64,000 bases of DNA from Stratiolaelaps scimitus (lineage: Eukaryota; Arthropoda; Arachnida; Mesostigmata; Laelapidae). The position numbers and the translations under genes were made by a program. Of the stretch, positions 53,244 through 62,322 are shown in pieces; position 1 is the stretch's first letter, and every line of letters begins with the position of its first letter. The notes under the pieces are model-generated. The model was not told where the DNA came from, searched no databases, and saw only the letters and a program-made list of their open reading frames with translations. Location of the stretch: the NCBI GenBank assembly GCA_019614645.1, contig JABWDB010000035.1:3286001-3350000 (forward strand), written 5' to 3'.

Positions 53244-54856
53244 ATCGTTCCCTCGTTCCGCTGTGGTCGTCGGCGTCTCGCGTTCGCTTGTTGTTCGTTT
53301 GTCTCCTTGCCGGCGTGACGCTACCGCTGGCTACCCGGGCTGGCCAGAAATTCAGGTCGCGACAACCAGAGCCACAAAATGGTGGTCACCGGTGCCTCGT
53401 GACCACCGGCGGAGCTATGGCCCGCTCGTTCGGTCAGCCGCCACCGGCTAGAACGCCTGTGGCGCCCGCTCGCGCGTCCATGGGCTTACTTGTGTTGCCT
53501 CTCATTCGTGTTGTCTGTCTTTCGCAGCGCGCGCGGTCTCGCAACTTCTGTCGTAATGTTCACCACTGGCAATAGCACCTCAGCCAGCCCGCCAAAGAGC
53601 AACCCAATGATCTGGCGGTCGTTGCCAACATTGCCAATCTCCCCTGACACCATCTCCCACCAGCTGTTGAAGCGAAAGTGAAAACGAAATGGGCTTTGCA
53701 ACAGCTCCCCTGCCTCTTCAGAAGTTTCCATTGGCTAAGAAAATAGTCAACGACTAAAGGACTGGAAGGGAGCTGGACGCGCGGTTCTCGCTGTGATCAT
53801 GAGTTAATGGCCTGGACCAAAGCGGGCCAGGTGTCGTTAAGCAAAAACGAGTCGTACGAGAGAAAACTCCTCCAGCAACCTCATGTAGCTCACCATGTAT
53901 TATACTAGGAGAAATAATAATGGTACAGGTAAAAGCCACGACAAAGTTAGTCGGAATCCAACAGGGGACACGGCAATGCCACCACCAATGGCCGAGGAGA
54001 GAAGATGCCAAGAAGGACCACACCACGGCTAACTGCAATGGGTGCGCATATACGGACGTATTGTCTCTATTGGGGCTTCACCTAGGCTTTCGCAAACCTG
54101 GACTTATCCCCATCTGGGGTTCGGAAAGAGACGGAAAAGTCAACGGCGTTCGTTGTGCCACAACGATAATGACAACGACGAATATATGTACATATGGTTT
54201 GGCTCGGTTCTGCTCTAAAATGCTGACGATTATAGTGGCTTATAGATTAATGCCAACAAGCCGAAGGATGGCGTATGCTTCACGATGGTGTCGGAATAAA
54301 TAGGTGCTGCTTCCCGACGGCGACGGCGTATGCAGAAAAGCACGGAACGCGGAACAGAGGCTAGATTGGGCATGCTTAATACAAAAGTGCTCGTGCCTCT
54401 GTCGATGATGATAGGGACGATTGGCGGATCTATGTTTAGGAATCATTGACGTTCACTTGATGGATACAGCGGCTAATAGCAGTTGGGCAGTAAGGCCGAG
54501 AAATGTTTGGCCAGAAATATTAGAAGATGCCTGCCTCTACGGACGTCCAAAGCGATTCTCGGTTAGATGTCTCGGACAGCAACGGTCTGTCGCGATCGGC
54601 GACGATGGTGGCCAATTGGTCGGCTGGAGCTTGCTGGAGCTAATCTAGAAAGTGGAAAAATTGCCTAGAACTCTTATCATAGCTCACCTATCAATGAGCG
54701 GTGCCCAGCCCGGCCGGAATCAGTAGTTGATTTATTTTGTACTTATTTTTCCTCTATGGAATATAACCATAGCAGTATGCACCGACGGAGTTAAAAGATG
54801 ATTTGGGCTGAAACGCATAATTGTGGAAATATTGATAGATTCACTGAGTATAAATA

Positions 54857-54980
54857 TTCGCCAATCTGGCTCATGTTCTGCCCCGGTCGAACATCGGCAC
54901 TCGAGACCTTTCTGGAGTGCCGAATTTCGTCCGGAGCAGAACATGAGCCAGATTCGGCAGTTGGCGAACTGCCAACTGCC
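54857..54980. repeat. Long imperfect foldback (microRNA-precursor-sized hairpin)
   Basis: The left arm 54857-54902 pairs with 54915-54968 across a 12-nt loop. The core, from TCTGGCTCATGTTCTG on the left to CAGAACATGAGCCAGA on the right, is a perfect 16-bp stem. The stem continues inward to GGCACTC/GAGTGCC with four or so mismatches, and outward to TTCGCCAA/TTGGCGAA with about eight extra bases on the right. A second perfect stem, GGCAGTTGGC (54956-54965) with GCCAACTGCC (54971-54980) around a 5-nt loop, overlaps its outer edge and competes with it. The structure is seen directly; transcription and any small-RNA role are inference. It matches no microRNA I recognise. Confidence 0.85.
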
Positions 54981-55531
54981 AGACGACGAAATATAGAAGC
55001 GGACCACGGAACGTTTGATGGAACCGCCAGATATCGGCGAGAAAAGTAAGACCGATCAAATATTATCAGCCTCTCCAACCCTTGCATCGCAATTAAAAAA
55101 CCTGTCACTACGGTTATGTACTGATGCCAATGTATTGAGAGAGAGCAAGATTGCCATTATATTTGTACTGTATTTATTCACTAACATATGTAAAGACCGA
55201 TTGCACGTGTAACATAGTGTACATTGAACCTATCACGAAATCAAAGCTGATCTATTTACAGTGGGAGGGGAATGATCAACATCCAATTTGTATTATATAA
55301 CCAAGCGGATAGTGCGTGTCCAAAGTGTATATTATTTTCTGTTCATTTTTCGGCAATCAAGCTGAATTATTAGCTAAATGATTCTAAGTAGACATAATAG
55401 TTGTCCAATCACAGTCCAACTTATCCATGGGTACGGCTATTTATATACGTTGTATATAAATGCATGCCGTAATTATGTGCCAATGTGGACACTCAGTAAA
55501 ATCTGATCAATGTACGATCATCGTAAATAAT

Positions 55532-55837
55532 TCATGATTGATCGATCGCGTGAGCCATTGCGGTGGTGGCGGCGATGCTATGAATTTTCCGCAACTTCCG
55601 CTGTAGCGACCCAAAGATGAGGATAGTGTGACCTTTGGAATATAGATATTTTTCTTCTGTTTTGCTCGAGATGGTGACCTCGTTTCGGTCCACCGTCTCG
55701 AGGTCTTCTTCAGTTACTCGTACAGCTGTCGTGGGGGGTCTTTTAGGCAATGGCTCACATTTTGGGTTTCTGGAAGGCATCGGAAACTTATCGCTCGATG
55801 GGCATTTTTTTCGTAAGGGCAGTTTATGTCGAGGTCT
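55532..55837 (-). CDS. Possible coding segment (exon or gene relic), about 100 codons
   Basis: The minus strand is open from just after TAA (55838-55840) to TGA (55532-55534). The first ATG is at 55780. The central part reads like a real protein: it is charged, with few rare residues, for example RVTEEDLETVDRNEVTISSK, preceded by a Pro/Lys/Cys segment (FPMPSRNPKCEPLPKRPP). The last 30 residues look less protein-like, so an exon could end before them. No clear splice acceptor with a pyrimidine tract stands at the upstream edge, and no family is recognised. It lies between the 54.9 kb foldback and the 56.9 kb retrotransposon relic, so an old repeat fragment is also possible. Confidence 0.22.
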   Translation of the reverse strand, partial: RPRHKLPLRKKCPSSDKFPMPSRNPKCEPLPKRPPTTAVRVTEEDLETVDRNEVTISSKTEEKYLYSKGHTILIFGSLQRKLRKIHSIAATTAMAHAIDQS

Positions 55838-55974
55838 TTACAAGTTACGTTGGATACTTCTGGTAGTCCAGAGGTGATCAGTGTGAGCGCTACTGCGGAT
55901 TGTCAGCGCTGGACTCATATATGAGTATGAGATCCAAAATGGGCGTCCCATCAACGGGTCTTCTTCTTTTCATA

Positions 55975-56019
55975 GACCCTTGAAAGTGCCAATACGAAGT
56001 ATTGACACTTTTAAGGGTC
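55975..56019. repeat. Near-perfect 21-bp hairpin with 3-nt loop
   Basis: The left arm 55975-55995 begins GACCCTTGAAAGTG and the right arm 55999-56019 ends CACTTTTAAGGGTC. They are complementary at 19 of 21 positions around the loop GAA. The tiny loop makes a microRNA precursor unlikely; a cruciform-prone palindrome or the meeting of two inverted copies fits better. Confidence 0.85.
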
Positions 56020-56309
56020 CGTCGTAGAGATCCATCGAAAAAGGATTCTTGCCAAAAGTTTATCTTTTTTCTAAAATCGTCCTAGTGCCTGTATGAGGTA
56101 AACTAACATTCCTTGTCCTGCAACAGTAACCTAAACCTATTCCTACATCTAAGGTCCTTATCCTTTGACACCGACACCTAACGTCATTTTTTAGGTTGGT
56201 AACGATTCCCACTGTTACGATTTCATGAATCGCTGCGGCTACAATGGCGAAAACTTACACTGCACTGCGATGCAATGACTTTTGGTACATTCGAACTCTA
56301 TTAGATTAC

Positions 56310-56330
56310 ATATATATATATATATATATA
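56310..56330. repeat. (TA)n microsatellite
   Basis: A short uninterrupted TA run. Confidence 0.95.
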
Positions 56331-56887
56331 AGAGCCGGTGCGGTCCTATATTTTAGATGTGGATTTTCTTTCGTCTCATTATCACTGCGGTCGAAAAAGG
56401 GCAATTCAATCTTCTGCCGAACGATCTGACCTTCTCGAACAGTAAGGCGTGTGACTAAATTTTCTGAGCAATTCGTATGATGTTTTTTGGGACCAGTCGA
56501 CTGCAATGGCTGGTAAAACGCTTTTACTGTATCTCGAGCAAATAGGCATGGGCACATTGCATTAGGTCGATACCGATAGTCCATTTCAGCTTTGGAGTGC
56601 TTTCAGTAACACTTCGCTATTTACACATTTGATTCATCGCAACATGGCTGAATACTTCTTCTTTGATAGCACTATATATTTAAGTAATAAGTGAAAGTAA
56701 GATCATCCTTATTAAAATCACCTTTACTTCCCATCTAATATGCTTTACAATCATAGTCTAATACTATTTAATTATGGTAACGGTAGAATTCTCAACATAG
56801 AACTATGGTGCATGATGGTTGCAGTTCCTTTTATTTTGAAGGGGGGTTTCGGGAACGTGTAATGCACATGCGTGACAGAACAGCCTC

Positions 56888-57165
56888 TTGCCACCTAGTG
56901 TGAGACTCATAAAGTCACTAAAACCCGTATTCCCCCCACCCCTAGTTGGTTTGGAACGATGTAAGCAATACTTCAAACCAACGGGTGTTGAAGCTCTAAT
57001 CTCCAGTCATCCCACCCTCCAGGGGTGCGCCATCAGCCTCGGTGCTATCAGTGGCTGTCTCTCCCCTTATCTCTGCCCTTTGTGATCCGGGTACCGACTT
57101 ATGGCTCTCTCCCCCATGGTCAGCGCCGAAGCGCGCTCGTCGAAGCTTTTCGAGCTCCTCCTTGG
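56888..57165 (-). other. Probable 3' UTR of the non-LTR element
   Basis: After the last recognisable ORF2 segment, about 280 bp of similar composition continues on the minus strand. It ends near a GGGTTTTAGTGAC stretch followed by GAGTCTCACAC (about 56902-56930). A GGGTTTTAGTGG-like end is known from 3' UTRs of R1-type elements, which is my reason for placing the element end here. The exact 3' terminus is inferred. Confidence 0.5.
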
Positions 57166-57169
57166 CCTT

Positions 57170-58036
57170 CATGATCTCATGATCGCAGTAGGACGCCTGC
57201 TCCTCGATTCAGACGGCGCTGAGTACTCGAGCAGGGTTTGTTCGACCCCCGTCGGTCCTGCCGCTGTCGCAGAGAACGCATATCTCTATGTGCGCTTTGC
57301 CGACCTTGACCACATAGGTCTGGAACTGGCCATGTCCGGTCAGTATCTGCGCTGTACAGTAGGTCATCTCCCCACCCGGCCGGTCGCACCAATCTCGCAA
57401 CATAGGAATAAGCTCCTTGGTCCATCGGTCTCTCCCGTTGTCGGGCTGTCTACTCGACTCGTTCTACCACTTTCGCAGTGCTGTCCTACGAGCCTCCGTG
57501 AGATCTAGATCGCCGTCCATAAATAGCTCTCTACGCTCCCCAGCCAGGAGGTCCCACGGCAGGACGCTAGCTAGCACCAACAGGGCCTCCGTGGGCACCG
57601 TGCGATAGGCCCGGACAACCCTAATCGCCAGGAGTCGCTGAGCTGACCTCAAAGCCCTCGTGGCCCCGAACCTTAGTGCCACCCCACCCCAGACCGGGGA
57701 GGCGTAGAGAGCCATTGGTCGGTGTTTCTCCTCGGACGCACCTCCTACCCTGGGTAGAATCATAGCCAGATTGGCCGATACAGGGCGACGTGAGGCCGAC
57801 CAGAAAGGCCTTTGTCCAGTTGGACTCCTAGATACCTAGACTCCTTTTTGACCCGTACAGGGTGGCCCTCTAGATGAAGCTCCAAGTCTCCCAGTCTCTC
57901 CCTTCCTGTCAGGAAGACCGACTCAGTCTTCGCCGGCGCGAGGTTCAGGTGGTGGTCTGCCATCTATTCGGCCACTCTGGCTAAAGCTTCCTCGACGGCC
58001 CCCTTAAGGGTCTCTACATGCTTGACCCGAGCAACG
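57170..58036 (-). pseudogene. Broken ORF2 (reverse transcriptase thumb and C-terminal domain) of the non-LTR element
   Basis: Read from right to left, about 58036-57790 gives a segment with AKTESVFLTGRERL and SRYLGVQLDK, the pattern that follows the palm in Jockey-superfamily reverse transcriptases. A TAG at 57964-57966 interrupts it. The frame shifts near 57785 into a stretch starting about 57790 with ALYASPVWGG and AYRTVPTEALLVLA, which ends at TAG 57464-57466. A second shift near 57470 leads to TAQILTGHGQFQTYV and CVLCDSGRTD, the entry to the cysteine-rich C-terminal motif usual for this group. A third shift near 57250, at a run of five G, leads into the last stretch, where the expected histidine and last cysteine of that motif are not preserved. 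One stop plus three shifts in under 900 bp rules out a functional protein. Confidence 0.82.
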
Positions 58037-58060
58037 AGATGGTTGAAGTTATAGTCCAGT

Positions 58061-60226
58061 TTAAGTCAGTTAAAGTGAGGCCAGATAGCCCATGCCAAAG
58101 AGTAAGTTGTTATTGTTGCCATGGACGTGCCAATTGACAATTTATAAGTGAAACGTATATTTCGATAGACATATTGATACTCTCTCACAGTGACAACATC
58201 CAAAATGAAATCCTATGAAATCCTATCCTAAGTAGTTCTATAATAATATCGGATTTTCGCACAAAAACAAAAATTGAATTGAAAAGTTGATTATATTTCT
58301 AGGATCTGGACTAATTGGTACTAATTATACCAATAAAACCTTGTAGTTAAGCGCTATTGTCCCCACTTTGCACAACTGTCGATATCAAGACACAACAGTA
58401 AATATTTACTGGACAAAAAAATATCTATTTTCGGTCATCTGTAACAGGCTTACACTAACAGCGTGAGTAAAAAGTGGTCGAAGATAGATCTAAAAAAAAC
58501 TAGAATATGTCTCACAAATGACCTCATCATCGACCTTTGGATGCCCTGGCTGCTGCTTCTGCTGCTGGAGTGCGTGAATAACGTTGAGTATCGGCCACTC
58601 ATAACGTTGAAGCTGAATGGAATGATGAACAATCTAGCTTTTTTTGGTTTTGCTCGAAATAGGTTCATTAATCCAACATTGATTCAACTTTGATTCCGAA
58701 CAACAGGCTCGATCTTACTGAAAATGTGTGTTGCTCACTTCTAGAGAAAATCCAACCGATACAATCGCGTAATACTGTCTGCATCAGTGGACGTTTGCAT
58801 GCGTTGGCAGCTGTTGTGCATCCGCAAATGCTCTAAACTCGACAACAACCAGCATGTGGTGATGGGACAGTGTATTCTCCTGTTCGCATTGGGAATTCTC
58901 TTTGGGCGTGCGTTAGTTATGCCTGTGTTAGTGTTTGAGAGCCAGTGATGTGTCCAGCTGTGAGTGTATGTCCGGGGTGGTGTAGCTGCATTGGTGGTAG
59001 CTGCGAACTATCACAAAGGGACCGTATCACAGTGCCAGCCGCCATGCGCAGCTGCTGCTGGGGCGGAACTGGCGATAGCGGTCCGAAGCAAGCCTTCTTA
59101 CTTTTGGCTACCGACTATAGTGGTCGTCGTCGTCGCCGCCGCCGCCCCCGATCGCAGCTCCACGTAGGAGGTCAGATTAGCCCGGGCAGACAAAGACACA
59201 GTCACACAACCATGTTACAGTAGCGTAACTCCCGCCATCCCGTCTGTCTTCGGCGCTTGTAGAGCACAAGTTCTCACTCACAATCAGTTGATTTGATATT
59301 ACACCATCACTGCAGCATCGCAGCGGCATCAACAGCGGGAGCCGCGGCTCGGGCCGCACACAGCAGCATAACCAAGCACACGGTCTGCCGGCATCCCAAA
59401 GACACCGCCATCAGGCGCGAATGACGCTACCACGAGCTACACGAGCTTGTTCATTCCCTCGTCATTGCCTTTACGCGGCACAAGTCATGTCAACGACAAC
59501 GATAAAGTGTCCGCTGCTGTTGCTAGACAGGACACATTCGCACAGAGGCACACGTAAGGCGGTGGCGATGCCGGCACCGGCAGTGGTTGCCGTGCATTAT
59601 TTTTCCTTGCGTTTCGGGTCCTTTACGGAAACAGAGCATAGATGTGGATGAGAGAAACGCTGGCGGTGGAACTACAAAACGAAGGAGCGGACAAAATTAC
59701 CGGTGAACCTGTTCGCAGACCTCGCCGGTCGGCCACCTGAGTCGGGCCTGGATGACTGCTCTTACGACCGCTGTGGTATCATGTCATCGGCCGGCGTAGT
59801 CCGTCACCCTCATGGAGAGTCGACCATAGCAGGAGAGTGCCTCGTGTCTGGCGGTAGAGCGACGTTTGTTCCTTCATTGCGTATCTAACCCACGGCGGCG
59901 GGCGCGGACCACAGGGGTAGACGGTCAAACGATAACAATTACGCAACACTCAATGACACTACGCATGCGCACGCACAAAACGACCGCTCTAGCTTCATAG
60001 CTCAACAAATACAGCGAACCCCGCAAAGAAGCTCTGTGTCGCCGCCTTGCAATAGCTAGTACGGGTGTTGTTGCTGTCGTGATCGTGGCTGTCCGGTCCA
60101 TTTGCTTTGTCTGTGTGTTATGACACGCGGGCTGGCGGTAGAACACATTGGGTTTCGGGAGGTTAATGAGAGGCGGGAAATTCTCTACTCAAAATAGCCT
60201 CATGTCAAACGTTTCTATATCAAATG
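58061..60226. other. No confident gene
   Basis: AT-rich to about 58.9 kb, then GC-richer DNA with short overlapping frames and CAG/GTC triplets (about 59120-59150). Nothing recognisable. Confidence 0.5.
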
Positions 60227-60333
<107 letters not shown>

Positions 60334-61168
60334 AGTGGAAATTCGTAGAGCGATACGGCCGGGCTTCGTTACCGAATTGACAACGAGCCGAACGACAGGT
60401 TCGGACCAGAAGTAGCTGAACTAAGACGGACAACACGGTTTGAGATATAAACACTTTTGCCGAAAGAATGCTGACGCGTACAAGTGCGTGGAATCGATCG
60501 CGTAACATATGTAAATAACATTAGGCTACCTGCCAGCTGCTCTGGCTGTTTTTCATTAGGATTATTTTTACGAGAGAAAGACGGGCACTCGCTCACTACG
60601 ACGATGCCTCGCTGGACAGAGGTAGTCTCCGTTCAACGTCTGTCAGAACAAACTTCTTCGTGAAGTGTGCACATATACATATGCAAAAAGTAATTCGAAA
60701 CTGTCGTCGAACTAAACACCGAATGAGACGGGTTAGTAAATCTTTCGTCTTCTTCTTCTTCTTAAATAGAACAATGCATTGTGCCGAATTCGATAGCAGT
60801 TGCTTTCTACTGTTGACGCGAGAGGGGAGGTAGGAGAGTTGATGTTGAAGGGGACTATGGTGACAGTGCCTCCCGCCTTCCTCGCTATCTGATTCAATTA
60901 TGCCTAATGACATCGTCCAGCGGCGTTCGACAGGGAACGATGCTGAAACTGGCTGTGTTGTCAGCGGCGGCTAACCAGGCCTGTTTAGTTTGTCGGCTGA
61001 AGATGTCACGGAATCGGCGGTCCCGGTGCCGTAACACCAACGACGACACCACCACGAGGTCGTTCGCAGCAGAAACAACGGCAACAGCGGGACGAATGTA
61101 TGAGACGGCATCGTTCAGTCATTCGATGGTGACGCTCAATTCGTCATCGTCTGTCTCAGAGTACGTGA

Positions 61169-61199
61169 GGGCGGGCGGGGAGGCGGGCGGTCGGGCGGG
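61169..61199 (+). other. G-quadruplex-type run
   Basis: Five G runs of three or four, with two GG runs between them, are spaced by one or two bases within 31 bp, which fits the usual G4 pattern. It lies in a GC-rich stretch. Confidence 0.6.
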
Positions 61200-61378
61200 C
61201 TCGCGTTAGACTGTTTTCAACACACATGTTTGGTGCTGTTTCGACAGCGTTGGGAGTTGTCTGTCAATTGTGAATAGTTTGCGAAGACAGAGCGCCGTAT
61301 GCCACCGGCCAGTAACGAGCAAGCCACGTCACATACACGTTACATTATTGCACGGTATATGCATTTAGTAGCGAGTTA

Positions 61379-61398
61379 ACCGACCGACCGACCGACCA
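61379..61398 (+). repeat. (CGAC)n microsatellite
   Basis: Four to five copies of a CGAC tetranucleotide. Confidence 0.8.
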
Positions 61399-61693
61399 AC
61401 CCGTCCTATTCGTTAGTGCTGCATTGTAGCATCACCGCGAACAGAACTTGCAACAAGATCCATCTGTGGGCTCCTCCCGTGAGCGGGCTCAATTGACCGG
61501 CTAAGGGGTGGGTAGCTATTTCACCGGCCACTTCAGCTGTCCACTTCGCGTTCGCAGTCGCGACTGACTCGTTGACTTCCATCCTGCCCGCTGCTTCGTC
61601 TAGCGCACATGTGACATAACGATCGCTCTGGGCCCGCTGTGCCCGATTGAATTCGTGTTGTCATTCACCGGAAGTCGATCATCTCAAATTGCT

Positions 61694-61718
61694 TTATATA
61701 TATATATATATATATATA
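61694..61718. repeat. (TA)n microsatellite
   Basis: A TA run next to the perfect palindrome at 61718-61755. Confidence 0.95.
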
Positions 61719-61755
61719 GAAAAACGCATATATATATATATATATGCGTTTTTCT
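61718..61755. repeat. Perfect 38-bp palindrome within a TA array
   Basis: AGAAAAACGCATATATAT is followed by its exact reverse complement ending ATATATATGCGTTTTTCT. The unique 10-bp sides (AGAAAAACGC/GCGTTTTTCT) show this is more than the self-complementarity of TA repeats: the flanking sequence has been duplicated in inverted orientation. Confidence 0.9.
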
Positions 61756-62298
61756 CTTAGTCGATGAGTATTTGCATGTAAGTAGTAGTATAGTATGTCG
61801 TCGCTTCGTTCCGTCCGCACGAGTCGTGGTTACGCCGGCATCCGCACCATCGCCAGTCGCAGATTCGTTGCTCCCGTGAATCTTCATCAATTGATGGCGA
61901 TCGCTGCTCGAGCCGGCGATTCCTTTACTATTATTACTACTACTGCTACAACAACAGCAGCGCCAGCAGCAGGAGCAACAATAACCACTACCACATTTCG
62001 ATGCTCGATAAATGCTCCATCGCTTTGATAAGTCGCGACGATTGTCATCGCCGGCGTCATCCTCACCCATTTGACGGTTCGACTTGTCCGCCCAATTGGA
62101 AATATTAAGAACAAAAGTTAAAAAGGAACTTTCGATTCGAGTTGCATCTCCCACTGCTGATGGGGGGGGGAGTTCCCCTCCGGACAATTTTCATTTTGTG
62201 TTTCACCCAAGCGAAATCAGCTGATTGATTTTTGAGGACTTTGTTTGATAGTTTGATGCGATATTCAACTTGGATTCGGAAAAGTGATAGGTCTAGAG

Positions 62299-62322
62299 GG
62301 GGGCGGGCGGGCGGGCGGGGGT
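62299..62322 (+). other. G-quadruplex-type run
   Basis: Five G runs of three or more are each separated by a single C in 24 bp. The single-base loops make this the strongest G4 candidate of the window. Confidence 0.7.

Larger units (their letters stand above)
42907..54856. other. No confident gene
   Basis: Many TA arrays up to 51.3 kb. From about 52.6 to 53.7 kb a GC-rich, CpG-rich island with open frames on both strands and a 22-bp tandem duplication; it may be a promoter or first-exon region, but no start codon or domain can be defended. Confidence 0.5.
56888..58060 (-). mobile_element. 5'-truncated non-LTR retrotransposon relic (R1-like, Jockey superfamily)
   Basis: The minus strand carries the 3' portion of a LINE-type element. 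The order of parts is the region just after the reverse transcriptase palm (from about 58036), the thumb-like segment, the C-terminal domain, and about 280 bp of probable 3' UTR to about 56888. The 5' part with the catalytic palm motif is absent, as expected when target-primed reverse transcription stops early. Base composition is clearly richer in G+C than the AT-rich DNA on both sides, which fits an insertion. The frame is broken several times, so the copy is dead. I assign it to the R1-like group from the C-terminal motif containing LTGHGQF and from the lack of an RNase H segment; Jockey-clade relatives remain possible. I could not see a target-site duplication or a poly(A) tail by eye, so both ends are approximate. 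Confidence 0.82.

Noticed and set aside
53107..53575. Overlapping GC-rich frames, one with a signal-peptide-like stretch (RLLFVCLLAGVTLPLATRA)
   Set aside because: A 22-bp tandem duplication shifts the frame inside it, the two plus-strand frames overlap almost fully, and neither has a recognisable domain.
54798..55108. Several frames of 60-105 codons on both strands across the foldback
   Set aside because: They are open mainly because the inverted repeat mirrors the same stop-poor sequence; no protein family is recognisable.
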